From assembly GCA_905214345.1 (NCBI GenBank), contig CAJMLV010000010.1, positions 7,429 through 71,428 of the forward strand: a stretch of DNA of 64,000 nt, written 5' to 3'. The stretch comes from an uncultured bacterium. Lineage in GTDB: Bacteria; Bacillota; Clostridia; Oscillospirales; Ruminococcaceae. The translations under genes were made by a program, and so were the position numbers. Below, piece after piece: positions 19,052 through 27,074 of this stretch. How positions within the stretch are numbered: the stretch's first letter is position 1; each line of letters begins with the position of its first letter. The notes below the pieces were generated by a model. That model made no database searches, was not told the DNA's origin, and saw only the letters and a list, made by a program, of their open reading frames with translations.

Positions 19052-20351
19052 TATTGTGGAAAACATCAGCATGGCCCTGACCAGCCTGCGCAGCAACAAG
19101 ATGCGCAGCCTGCTGACCATGCTGGGCATCATCATCGGCATTGCGGCGGTCATCGCTATCGAAACGGTGGGCGGCAGCCTGACCGGCTCTGTGACCGACA
19201 GCATGTCCGGTATGGGTGTGGGCAACATCACCGTCAGCCTGACCCAGAAGAGCAGCGACGACACCAGCGGCACCTCCGCGGGGGTGACTTTGCGCCGGTT
19301 CATGGATACCACCCCCGGTGCCGACGACCTTATCTCCGACGAGATGATCGAGGAGTTTGAGGTGACCTTTGCTGACAAGATCGACCGGGTGGAGCTCACC
19401 CGGGAGGCGGGCACCGCCACCATCGACAAGTACGGCGACCCGGACACCACCATCAGCGCGTCCCTCACCGGCACCACACCCGAAACTCTGCAGACCAAGG
19501 AGGAGAACACCCCCATCCTGGCAGGGCGCTGGCTCACCGATGCCGACGAGGGCAAGTATCTCTGCGTGGTGTCGGAAAAATTCGTGCAGCAGGCCATCGG
19601 CACCACCAACGCCGACGCCGTGGGCGCCCGGGTGGTGCTGACGGTGAACGGCAATCCCTGTGCCTTCTATGTGGCCGGGGTGTACAAGTATGTGGAGGAC
19701 GAGTACGCCAGCCTGTTCGGCGCCCAGGATGACGATTCTATCCAGACCACCATCTACATCCCTCTGGAGACCGCCCGTGTGCTCACCGGCGCGGACGAGG
19801 GGTACCAGAACATCACCGTGGTCACCGCCACGGGGGTGGATGTGACCTCTTTTGTGGATGTGGTGGGGGATTATTTCGCCAGCTACTACACCCGCAACGA
19901 TACCTGGACCGCCAGCGCCTCCAGCATTTCCAGCCTGGTGGAATCCATGACCGAAATGCTGGATACCATCTCTCTGGGCATCTCCGCCATCGCGGCCATC
20001 TCGCTGCTGGTGGGCGGTATCGGTGTCATGAACATCATGACCGTTTCGGTCACCGAGCGTACCCGGGAGATCGGTACCCGCAAGGCTCTGGGCGCGCCCA
20101 GCTCCGCCATCCGGCTGCAGTTCATCACCGAATCCATCGTGCTCTGCGCCATCGGCGGCGTCATCGGTGTGATCCTGGGCGTTTCCATGGGTTCCTGGCT
20201 CAGCAGTCTCATCGGCTTTGCGGCCAAACCCAGTCTGTCCGCCATTGTCATTGCGGTGGGCTTCAGTATGGGCATCGGCGTATTTTTCGGCTATTATCCT
20301 GCCAACAAAGCCGCCAAGCTGGACCCCATCGACGCATTGCGTTACGAATAA
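19038..20351 (+). CDS. MacB-type ABC transporter permease
   Basis: A 437-residue permease with the MacB layout. An N-terminal membrane helix (MLGIIIGIAAVIAI, about residues 30-45) is followed by a large extracytoplasmic MacB_PCD domain (about 50-300) and three C-terminal helices forming the FtsX domain (about 310-430). That region includes GGIGVMNIMTVSVTERTREIGTRKALGA, the coupling helix. The start is a GTG at 19038 with AAAGGAGG at 19022-19029. With the adaptor and ATPase it forms a complete export system, probably for peptides, drugs or cell-wall-active molecules; the substrate cannot be read from sequence. Confidence 0.92.
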   Translation: MGLSNIVENISMALTSLRSNKMRSLLTMLGIIIGIAAVIAIETVGGSLTGSVTDSMSGMGVGNITVSLTQKSSDDTSGTSAGVTLRRFMDTTPGADDLISDEMIEEFEVTFADKIDRVELTREAGTATIDKYGDPDTTISASLTGTTPETLQTKEENTPILAGRWLTDADEGKYLCVVSEKFVQQAIGTTNADAVGARVVLTVNGNPCAFYVAGVYKYVEDEYASLFGAQDDDSIQTTIYIPLETARVLTGADEGYQNITVVTATGVDVTSFVDVVGDYFASYYTRNDTWTASASSISSLVESMTEMLDTISLGISAIAAISLLVGGIGVMNIMTVSVTERTREIGTRKALGAPSSAIRLQFITESIVLCAIGGVIGVILGVSMGSWLSSLIGFAAKPSLSAIVIAVGFSMGIGVFFGYYPANKAAKLDPIDALRYE

Positions 20352-20364
20352 ACCTTCCTTTGCC

Positions 20365-20423
20365 GCGCCCGCCGCGTACCCGGAACTTTGCCATGTTCAC
20401 GGGACGGCGGGCGCTTTTGTTTT
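20365..20423 (+). terminator. Terminator of the MacAB-type operon
   Basis: GCGCCCGCCG (20365-20374) pairs with CGGCGGGCGC (20405-20414) around a 30-base loop, followed by TTTTGTTTT. The -10 of the next gene lies just beyond. Confidence 0.8.
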
Positions 20424-20434
20424 GCGCGGGTTTA

Positions 20435-20443
20435 TGGTATACT
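20435..20443 (+). promoter_or_regulatory. Extended -10 promoter for the MATE gene
   Basis: TGGTATACT is an extended -10 element; the -35 region is poor, as is common with this class. It lies 33 bases before the start codon. Confidence 0.5.
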
Positions 20444-20475
20444 GTGAAGCGGTATAGGAAAGAGGGGCATCTGCC

Positions 20476-21834
20476 ATGAAAGAGGAAGAAAGACTGTTTA
20501 CAAACCGACAGCTGGTGCGTTTGCTGTGGCCGCTCATCATTGAGCAGGCTCTGGCCGTTCTGGTGGGCATGGCCGATACGGTCATGGTCTCCAGCGTGGG
20601 CGAAGCCGCCATCTCCGGCGTGTCCCTGGTGGATATGATCAACAACCTGATCATCAACGTCTTTGCGGCGCTGGCCACCGGCGGTGCGGTGGTCACCAGC
20701 CAGTTTCTGGGCGCACGCAAGCCGGAACAGGCTTCCCGCAGCGCCGGGCAGCTGGTCACCCTCAGCGCCTTGCTGGGCGTGGCGGTGGCGGTTTTCTGCC
20801 TGCTGCTCCGGGCCCCCATGCTGCGGTTGTTCTTCGGCAGCATTGACGACAGCGTCATGCGCGAAGCCCTGATCTATTTCACCATCACCGGGCTGTCCTA
20901 TCCCTTCCTGGCTTTGTACAACGCCGGGGCGGCCATCTTCCGTTCCACCGGCAACAGCGCCATTTCCATGAAAGTCAGCGTTTTTATGAACCTGATGAAT
21001 GTCGCCGGCAACGCTCTGTGCGTGCATGTGCTCAAGATGGGCACGGCAGGCGTGGCGGTGCCCACCCTGGTATCCCGTGCTGTGGGCGCGATCATCATTC
21101 TGTATCTGGCGGCCGCTCACCACGACAACCCTGCCCGTATCACCTGGGACGGCGTGCGCCATCTGCAGCCTGCCATGGCCCGCAACATTTTGTATATCGG
21201 CATTCCTTCCGCCATGGAAAACAGCCTGTTCCAGCTGGGCCGTGTGCTGGTGGTCAGCATGATCAGCATTTTCGGCACGGTACATATCTCCGCCAATGCG
21301 GTGGCCAACAACCTGGACGGTATGGGCTGCATCGTGGGGCAGGCCATGGGCCTGGCCATGATCACGGTGGTGGGCCGCTGTGTGGGGGCAGGGGACCTGC
21401 GCCAGGCCGGTTACTTTGCCAAAAAGCTGCTGCTGTGGGATTATCTGGTGCAGGGGGTGTCCAACGGGCTGGTACTTTTCTTCCTGCCCCAGCTGCTGGG
21501 CATGTACACCCTGTCTCAAGAGACCTGGCAGCTGGCCTGGCTGCTGGTCATGATCCATGCGGGCAGCGGCATCCTGCTGTGGCCTGCCTCCTTCGTTCTG
21601 CCCAACGCCCTGCGCGCCGCCAACGATGTGAAGTTCACCATGTTTATCTCCATCTTCTCCATGATGGTGTGGCGGCTGGGTTTCTCCTATATTCTCTGTG
21701 TCCAGATGGGCATGGGTGCCGTGGGTGTCTGGATCGCCATGGTGGTGGACTGGATCTTCCGCGTACTCTGCTTTGTGCTGCGCTTTGCCACCGGCGCCTG
21801 GAAAAAGCACTGCACCCCCGCCCGTGCTGCCTGA
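20476..21834 (+). CDS. MATE family efflux transporter
   Basis: A 452-residue exporter with about 12 membrane segments in two homologous halves. The N-terminal half starts with LLWPLIIEQALAVLVGMADTVMVSSVGEAAISGVS, typical of MatE domains. The second half starts near residue 230 with NILYIGIPSAMENSLFQLGRVLVV. MATE proteins expel drugs or metabolites using Na+ or H+. The start ATG follows GAAAGAGGGG. It is 32 bases upstream of the exonuclease gene with no terminator between, so both may share a transcript. Confidence 0.93.
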   Translation: MKEEERLFTNRQLVRLLWPLIIEQALAVLVGMADTVMVSSVGEAAISGVSLVDMINNLIINVFAALATGGAVVTSQFLGARKPEQASRSAGQLVTLSALLGVAVAVFCLLLRAPMLRLFFGSIDDSVMREALIYFTITGLSYPFLALYNAGAAIFRSTGNSAISMKVSVFMNLMNVAGNALCVHVLKMGTAGVAVPTLVSRAVGAIIILYLAAAHHDNPARITWDGVRHLQPAMARNILYIGIPSAMENSLFQLGRVLVVSMISIFGTVHISANAVANNLDGMGCIVGQAMGLAMITVVGRCVGAGDLRQAGYFAKKLLLWDYLVQGVSNGLVLFFLPQLLGMYTLSQETWQLAWLLVMIHAGSGILLWPASFVLPNALRAANDVKFTMFISIFSMMVWRLGFSYILCVQMGMGAVGVWIAMVVDWIFRVLCFVLRFATGAWKKHCTPARAA

Positions 21835-21866
21835 ATGCAACACTCTGTTTTTGAAAGGATACGACC

Positions 21867-22625
21867 ATGAAAAAATTCATCAGCTGGAATGTGAACGGCC
21901 TTCGTGCCTGCCTGAAAAAGGGCTTTGCCGAATCCTTTGCTTCCTTTGACGCCGATGCCGTCTGCCTGCAGGAGACCAAGATGCAGCCCGGCCAGGCGGA
22001 CTTTGAGCCGAAAGGCTATACCGAATACATCAACAGTGCCGAGAAGAAGGGCTATTCCGGCACTTTGATCTACACCCGGCTGCAGCCCCTCAATGCCTGG
22101 AACGGCATCGGGGTGGAAGCTCACAGCCATGAGGGCCGGGCCATCACCCTGGAATTCGAGAACTTCTATCTGGTGAACCTGTATGTGCCCAACGCCCAGA
22201 ACGAACTGGCCCGCATTGACTACCGCATGCAGTGGGAGGATGACCTGCGCGCCTATCTGCTGGACCTGGACGCCAAAAAGCCGGTGATCGTCTGCGGTGA
22301 CCTGAACGTGGCCCACCAGGAGATCGACCTGAAGAACCCCGGCCCCAACCGCGGCGCGGCGGGCTTCTCCGACCAGGAGCGGGGCAAGATGACCGAGCTT
22401 CTGGCTGCCGGCTTTACCGACAGTTTCCGTTACCTGCACCCGGACGTGACCGGTGCATATAGTTGGTGGAGCATGCGGTTCCGCGCCCGGGAACGGAACG
22501 CGGGATGGCGTATCGACTATTTCCTGGTATCCAACCGCATTGCCGATAAGATCCACGCCGCCGAGATCCTGCCCCAGGTGATGGGCAGCGACCACTGCCC
22601 GGTGGTGCTGGAGATCGACCTGTAA
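21867..22625 (+). CDS. xth: Exodeoxyribonuclease III (AP endonuclease)
   Basis: A 252-residue enzyme of the endonuclease/exonuclease/phosphatase fold that cuts at abasic sites and trims 3' ends in base excision repair. Motifs visible in order: SWNVNGLRA, CLQETKM (metal-binding Glu), the substrate-contacting GTLIYTR, VNLYVPNAQ, GDLNVAHQEIDLKNP with the catalytic Asp/Asn pair, SWWSMRFRARERNAGWRIDYFL, and GSDHCPV with the catalytic His near the C terminus. Length is normal for the ExoA/Xth family. AAAGGATACGACC precedes the ATG. Confidence 0.96.
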   Translation: MKKFISWNVNGLRACLKKGFAESFASFDADAVCLQETKMQPGQADFEPKGYTEYINSAEKKGYSGTLIYTRLQPLNAWNGIGVEAHSHEGRAITLEFENFYLVNLYVPNAQNELARIDYRMQWEDDLRAYLLDLDAKKPVIVCGDLNVAHQEIDLKNPGPNRGAAGFSDQERGKMTELLAAGFTDSFRYLHPDVTGAYSWWSMRFRARERNAGWRIDYFLVSNRIADKIHAAEILPQVMGSDHCPVVLEIDL

Positions 22626-22646
22626 AAAAATATCAATATTTTTTCC

Positions 22647-22676
22647 GGCCCGCTGCAAAATGCCGCGGGCCTTCTT
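22647..22676 (+). terminator. Terminator after exonuclease III
   Basis: GGCCCGC (22647-22653) pairs with GCGGGCC (22665-22671), followed by TTCTTC. The perfect palindrome GAAACGTTTC (22691-22700) follows, 28 bases before the sigma factor gene. Confidence 0.65.
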
Positions 22677-22727
22677 CGTAGTATAGAATAGAAACGTTTC
22701 GAGCAAGGAGGTGAGGGGCACGGCATT

Positions 22728-23267
22728 ATGAACAATCAGGACTTTTCGGAACTGATGCGGCAGTATCAAAAGTTGGTGTATACCGTTTGCCTGCAGTTCG
22801 TCCGCGACCCTCACACCGCCGAAGACCTCACCCAGGATACCTTCCTTTCCGCCTACACCAGCATCGACCGGTGCGACCCGGCCTATTACAAACAGTGGCT
22901 GGTGCGTGTGGCGGCCAACAAGTGCAAGGACCACCTGAAAAGTGCCTGGGTGCGCAAGGTGGAAGCCCAGGATAACGAGAGCCTGCCGGAACCCCGGGGC
23001 AAGCCCCCCACCGGCACCGCCCTGACCCCATCCGACCCGGACCCCCAGGATCTGCTGCTGCAGAAAACCGACGCCGCCGAACTGGACGGCATGGTCCGCG
23101 GCCTGCGGGAACCCTACGGCAGGGTGGCAACGATGTATTTCCTGGAAGACCGCCCCGTGGCGGACATCGCCCGGCTGCTGGGGCGGCCCCCCGCCACCGT
23201 ACAGAATCAACTGTTCCGCGCAAAAGCCATCCTGCGCAAACAGATCACCGAAAGGAGGCAGGAGTAA
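22728..23267 (+). CDS. ECF-type RNA polymerase sigma factor
   Basis: A 179-residue sigma-70 family factor with only regions 2 and 4. Region 2 (about 10-75) has YQKLVYTVCLQFVRDPHTAEDLTQDTFLSAY. Region 4 (about 120-175) has ELDGMVRGLREPYGRVATMYFLEDRPVADIARLLGRPPATVQNQLFRAKAIL. The linker is rich in Pro and charged residues. The ATG is preceded by AAGGAGGTGAGG at some distance (about 14 bases). The next gene, one base after the stop, encodes a protein with an anti-sigma zinc motif, so this sigma is likely held inactive until an envelope signal releases it. Confidence 0.92.
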   Translation: MNNQDFSELMRQYQKLVYTVCLQFVRDPHTAEDLTQDTFLSAYTSIDRCDPAYYKQWLVRVAANKCKDHLKSAWVRKVEAQDNESLPEPRGKPPTGTALTPSDPDPQDLLLQKTDAAELDGMVRGLREPYGRVATMYFLEDRPVADIARLLGRPPATVQNQLFRAKAILRKQITERRQE

Positions 23268-23268
23268 C

Positions 23269-23811
23269 ATGACTGAAAGCATGGCCCCTTATTTTGACAA
23301 CAATAACCTGTTCGATGCTGCCGGCTGCCTGACCCAGAGCGGTCTGGAAGCCCTGCGGGACGACCGGCTGGACGATCTGGGCCGGCTGGAAGCCGCCGAG
23401 CACCTGACCTTCTGTGACCGCTGCCTGGCCCGCTACACCGCCTTGCTGGAAAGCATCCAGCTTTCTGCTCCCATGCGGGACCTGATCCCCCAGGTGCAGG
23501 CCCTCATGCGGCTGCGTACCTTCCGGGTCATGACCAACCGGTATGTGTCGGCGGCCGCCGCCATCGCCCTGGCTCTGGCCCTGTGGCGGTTCGGTATGTT
23601 CGGCGGCGTGCCCGGCACCGCCCCCCGCCCCCAGGAAGAACCCCGTCAGAAAGTCGGCATCAGCCAGATGCTCAGCGAAACCCTGAACGGCGCCAGCCAG
23701 GGTCTGCAGAATGTACTGGGTTCCATCCAGGACACCGCCCTCAGCGGCTGGGCACAGCTTTCGGACCATAACCAGCAAAACCACGGCCAAGCGGCCGCTA
23801 ACGGAGAGTGA
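23269..23811 (+). CDS. Anti-sigma factor with zinc-binding motif and one membrane helix
   Basis: A 180-residue protein. The N-terminal cytoplasmic region carries HLTFCDRC, the HxxxCxxC half of a zinc-containing anti-sigma (ZAS) motif near residue 45. A single hydrophobic helix (about 92-108, SAAAAIALALALWRFGMF) follows, then a Pro/Gln/Asn-rich outside domain of about 65 residues with no recognised fold. Its start is one base after the ECF sigma stop, with AAAGGAGGCAGGAG as binding site. The pairing makes sequestering that sigma factor its most likely role. Confidence 0.8.
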   Translation: MTESMAPYFDNNNLFDAAGCLTQSGLEALRDDRLDDLGRLEAAEHLTFCDRCLARYTALLESIQLSAPMRDLIPQVQALMRLRTFRVMTNRYVSAAAAIALALALWRFGMFGGVPGTAPRPQEEPRQKVGISQMLSETLNGASQGLQNVLGSIQDTALSGWAQLSDHNQQNHGQAAANGE

Positions 23812-23816
23812 ACGCC

Positions 23817-24392
23817 ATGAAAAAGAACGCATTATTGACCTTTATCTTTGCCTGCATCCCCGGCGCGGGGCAGATGTACTATGGCTATATGCGCCGAGGT
23901 CTGTCCCTTGTTACCCTGTTCTGCGTGGCTTCCGGCATCGGCGCCATTATCCCGCCCATCCTGCTGGCCACGCCCATCATCTGGATGTATGCCTTCTTCG
24001 ACACCTATGACCTGATCCGCTATCTGGTATCCGGCAGCCCCAAGCCTGATGATTTTATCTGGGGCGACCGCATCGACCTGGGCCGGTTCAAGACCTTTAC
24101 CCCCCGTGGCAACCGCATCATCGGCTGGGTACTGGTGGCCTGCGGCGTGTGGGTGCTTTTTGACAGCTGGGTGGCTCCCATACTCCACGACGTATTCATC
24201 ACCCTGGGCATTGAGTACCTGTACTACAACCTGGTGGGGCAGCTGCCCACCATCATCGTGGCCGGTCTGCTGATCTATTTCGGCATCCGCCTGCTGGGCC
24301 GCAGCGGCGGCAACAACAGCGCCAACACCATGCCCCCATATCCCGGCGAGTTCCGGGACGGGGAAGGGGACTCCCAGGATATGCCCCGGTAA
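23817..24392 (+). CDS. TM2-domain-like membrane protein
   Basis: A 191-residue membrane protein. The N terminus reads LTFIFACIPGAGQMYYGYMRRG, the PGxGxxYxG pattern of TM2-type domains, followed by several hydrophobic segments and a conserved FFDTYDLIRYL. The middle loop is charged; the C-terminal tail is rich in Gly, Asn and Pro. It starts at the ATG at 23817, with GGAGAG upstream, six bases after the anti-sigma stop. It is therefore very probably part of the sigma operon and may be a sensor or a regulated envelope protein; the function is unknown. Confidence 0.7.
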   Translation: MKKNALLTFIFACIPGAGQMYYGYMRRGLSLVTLFCVASGIGAIIPPILLATPIIWMYAFFDTYDLIRYLVSGSPKPDDFIWGDRIDLGRFKTFTPRGNRIIGWVLVACGVWVLFDSWVAPILHDVFITLGIEYLYYNLVGQLPTIIVAGLLIYFGIRLLGRSGGNNSANTMPPYPGEFRDGEGDSQDMPR

Positions 24393-24415
24393 ATGCCGGT
24401 AAAATCAGACTCCGG

Positions 24416-24434
24416 ACAGGCGGGCCGCCTGTTT
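24416..24434 (+). terminator. Possible weak terminator inside the sigma cluster
   Basis: ACAGGCGG and CCGCCTGT form a palindrome with a one-base centre, followed by TTTCC. The T tract is short. Confidence 0.35.
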
Positions 24435-24486
24435 CCGCTGCCTGCTTTTGCTGTTTGTGCTTTGTGAGTGTACGAGGTGTATAATA

Positions 24487-25452
24487 ATGGATGAAAAATA
24501 CAATGTGAATGGTCAGGGCCCGGCTGCCAACGGCCCTGCCGCTCCCGCCCAGCCGCCCCGCAAGGTCCGCCGCGTGGGTACCTTTACCTTCGGCCTGCTG
24601 CTGGTGGTGGCCGGTATAATGCTGATCCTGCGCACGGTCATGCCTTCCCTGGACCTGCGTTTTGTGGTCAATCTGCTGCCGGTGGCCCTTATTGCTTTGG
24701 GTATTGAGGTACTGGTTTACGCTGCCCGCCCCAACGTGCAGCTGAAATACGATGGCCTGAGCATCTTTGTCTGCATCCTCATCCTGATAGGGGTGGGCGG
24801 CTCCTCCATTGCTGTCCAGCTGTGGAATGAATACGGCATCTCTGCCCAAACGGCGCAGATGCGCCTGGGGGATGAGCTGGAGAAGAATGCTACCGAGACC
24901 CTGCGGGACGTTTCCGAACTGAACAGCAATATTTCCGATCTGAGCGTGGTGCTGGACTTCAACCACGGCATTACCGACATCGCTACCGCGTCGGTGCAGC
25001 CGGGTGACCGGGTGGAACTGTACGTCACCGTTTACGCGGGCCGGTACGATTCACCCAAGGCCTTTGCCACCATGGCCCGTCAGGTGGTGGATACCTGCCA
25101 GGCGGCAGGGCTGCCCTTCAACCGCTATCGCTTTGATACCTATTATCGTGACGTGGCAGACAATATGGTGACCTATTCCCTGAATATGGACACCGAATGG
25201 CAGATCACCGCCAGCGTGGATGCCCTGGCCGAAAGTGTCTATCAGTCCTACTGGTATGACGGCGCCAGCTACTCCAGCTACGACGATATGGAAGACTATC
25301 GCATCGAAGAGATTTTGAACAACATGTCGGAGGAATACGCCGAGGAGTTCGGTTCCTATCCCACCGAACAGTGGATCGATGAACAGAGGGCGATTCTGAA
25401 AGGCGCTACCCCTGAAAGCGGCGCTCCCACCGTCACCGAAGAAACTGCGTAA
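24487..25452 (+). CDS. Membrane protein with DUF5668/LiaF-like N-terminal domain
   Basis: A 321-residue protein. After a Pro/Ala-rich cytoplasmic tail, a hydrophobic region (about 35-95) has the pattern GTFTFGLLLVVAGIMLILRTV...LLPVALIALGIEVLVYA, as in DUF5668/LiaF-type helical hairpins. A third helix follows (LSIFVCILILIGVGGSSI). The C-terminal 200 residues form an outside domain rich in acidic and Tyr residues with no recognised fold. The start ATG at 24487 is preceded by GAGGTG. It lies 94 bases after the preceding gene and closes a cluster of envelope-stress-like genes. Confidence 0.7.
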   Translation: MDEKYNVNGQGPAANGPAAPAQPPRKVRRVGTFTFGLLLVVAGIMLILRTVMPSLDLRFVVNLLPVALIALGIEVLVYAARPNVQLKYDGLSIFVCILILIGVGGSSIAVQLWNEYGISAQTAQMRLGDELEKNATETLRDVSELNSNISDLSVVLDFNHGITDIATASVQPGDRVELYVTVYAGRYDSPKAFATMARQVVDTCQAAGLPFNRYRFDTYYRDVADNMVTYSLNMDTEWQITASVDALAESVYQSYWYDGASYSSYDDMEDYRIEEILNNMSEEYAEEFGSYPTEQWIDEQRAILKGATPESGAPTVTEETA

Positions 25453-25490
25453 GACAAAAAGGATTTTTCCTGCTTTTGACATAAATTTGA

Positions 25491-25532
25491 CCGCCCGATG
25501 GCTTTTTGCGCCGTTGGGCGGCTTGTTTTTTT
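25491..25532 (+). terminator. Terminator after the DUF5668-like gene
   Basis: CCGCCC (25491-25496) pairs with GGGCGG (25516-25521), followed by CTTGTTTTTTTGT. Confidence 0.75.
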
Positions 25533-25594
25533 GTCAGCAAAATGTTACACTTATACAAGAATTGTAAATTTGTATAAACTGGAGGCATGATCCC

Positions 25595-26962
25595 ATGGGT
25601 CTACTGAAAGGCTACACCAAACAGGAGATCAGCTGGATGATGTATGACTGGGCCAACAGCGCCCACTCGGTCATCGTGGTCACCCTGCTGCCCATCTTCT
25701 TCGACAGCGTTGCCAGCTATACGGCGGACAGCGTTTCCAGCATGTCCACCTGGGGCTATGCCACCAGCATCGCCATGGCCATTGTGGCCATCGCGGCGCC
25801 TTTCCTGGGCGTATTCGGTGACATCCGGGGCATGCGCAAGCGGCTGTTTGCCGGGTTTGTCATCCTCGGCGTGGCGGCAGTGGCGCTGATGGCGTTCACC
25901 CCGCTCATGGACTTCACCTCCTCCACCGCGGCGGCGGGCCGGGTGGCCGGGCTGATCCTGGCGCTGTACATCATCAGCGTTATCGGCTTTGACGCCTCCG
26001 CCATCTACTATGACGCCTTCCTCACCGACATCACCACGCCCGAACGGATGGACCGGGTCTCCACCATGGGCTACGGTCTGGGCTACATCGGCGGTTCCAC
26101 CATTCCGCTGGTCATCTTCCTGGTGATGAATCTGGTGGGGGTGCCCATGCTCACCTGTCTGGCGGTCATCTTTGCACTGACCGCCGTGTGGTGGCTGGTG
26201 TTCAGCCTTCCGCTGCTGAAAAACTGCCGTCAGACCTCCGGCAAACCCTATGAGAAGGGTGACGTGGGCCGCAGCATCCGGGGTGTGGGAGCCACCATCA
26301 AGGAAATCATCGATAACAAGCCCATGCTGGTCTACATCCTGGCCTATTTCTTCTACATCGACGGCGTACATACCGTCATCAGCATGGCCACTACCTATGG
26401 CACCAACCTGGGCCTGGATTCCACCGGCATGATGGTGGCCCTGCTGCTGGTGCAGGTGCTGGGCCTGCCTTTCTGCCTGCTGTACATCCGCCTCAGCGCC
26501 AAGTTCGGCGCCCGGTTCATGGTGGGCGTGGGCATCTGTGTGTACATGTTCATCTGCGTGTTCGCCTTCTTTATGCGGGATCTGTGGCAGTTCTGGGTGC
26601 TGGCCGTTCTGTGCGCCACCAGCCAGGGCGGTATCCAGGCACTGTCCCGTTCCATGTTCGGCAAGCTCATCCCGGACAAGGACCGCAGCGGCGAGTTCTT
26701 CGGCTTCTTTGACATCTTCGGCAAGTTCAGTTCCATCATGGGCCCCGCGCTGGTGGGTGTGGTCAGCGCCGCCGTGGCTGACGGTATGCTGAAAGCCCAG
26801 GGTCTGACCGCCCAGACCGCCACCGCCGAGCAGATCGACGCCATCAATGCAGCGTCCAGCCCCTACGGCATCGTGTCCATCCTGCTCATCATCGGCATCG
26901 GCGGTGCGCTGTTTTTTGCCGTTCTGCCGCGCACTCTGAAAGGCAAGAACCTTTCCATCTGA
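25595..26962 (+). CDS. MFS transporter, UMF1/Atg22-like
   Basis: A 455-residue transporter with about 12 membrane segments. The N-terminal MMYDWANSAHSVIVVTLLPIFF and the loop FLGVFGDIRGMRKR are characteristic of the UMF1 (unknown major facilitator) family related to yeast Atg22. FDASAIYYDAFLTDITTPERMDRVSTMGYGLGYIGG and QALSRSMFGKLIPDKDRSGEFFGFFDIFGKFSS are further family stretches. The substrate is unknown; Atg22 exports amino acids from the vacuole. The ATG follows CTGGAGG. The upstream DNA is AT rich, with several weak -10-like sequences but no clear best promoter. Confidence 0.9.
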   Translation: MGLLKGYTKQEISWMMYDWANSAHSVIVVTLLPIFFDSVASYTADSVSSMSTWGYATSIAMAIVAIAAPFLGVFGDIRGMRKRLFAGFVILGVAAVALMAFTPLMDFTSSTAAAGRVAGLILALYIISVIGFDASAIYYDAFLTDITTPERMDRVSTMGYGLGYIGGSTIPLVIFLVMNLVGVPMLTCLAVIFALTAVWWLVFSLPLLKNCRQTSGKPYEKGDVGRSIRGVGATIKEIIDNKPMLVYILAYFFYIDGVHTVISMATTYGTNLGLDSTGMMVALLLVQVLGLPFCLLYIRLSAKFGARFMVGVGICVYMFICVFAFFMRDLWQFWVLAVLCATSQGGIQALSRSMFGKLIPDKDRSGEFFGFFDIFGKFSSIMGPALVGVVSAAVADGMLKAQGLTAQTATAEQIDAINAASSPYGIVSILLIIGIGGALFFAVLPRTLKGKNLSI

Positions 26963-26978
26963 GCCAAAACGCCCCGCA

Positions 26979-27007
26979 TTGACAATCCTCTTTGGGGGCA
27001 GTACAAT
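26979..27007 (+). promoter_or_regulatory. Strong promoter for the phospholipase-like gene
   Basis: Consensus TTGACA at 26979-26984 and TACAAT at 27002-27007 with a 17-bp spacer. Transcription should begin near 27014. Confidence 0.85.
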
Positions 27008-27010
27008 AAT

Positions 27011-27039
27011 GGGGTATGCGGTTCTTTTCCGCATACCCC
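27011..27039 (+). other. 5'-end hairpin or upstream terminator
   Basis: GGGGTATGCGG (27011-27021) pairs perfectly with CCGCATACCCC (27029-27039). It begins at or just before the predicted transcription start, so the mRNA would start in this stem. No T tract follows, which argues against a simple terminator for the upstream MFS gene. Confidence 0.7.
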
Positions 27040-27074
27040 ATTTACGTTTATCCCGAACAGGAGGGCATCTTTCT

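Noticed and set aside
24480..24485. TATAAT directly before the DUF5668-like start codon
   Set aside because: It would place transcription start inside the gene; there is no -35 at the right distance, and GAGGTG just upstream works as a ribosome binding site.
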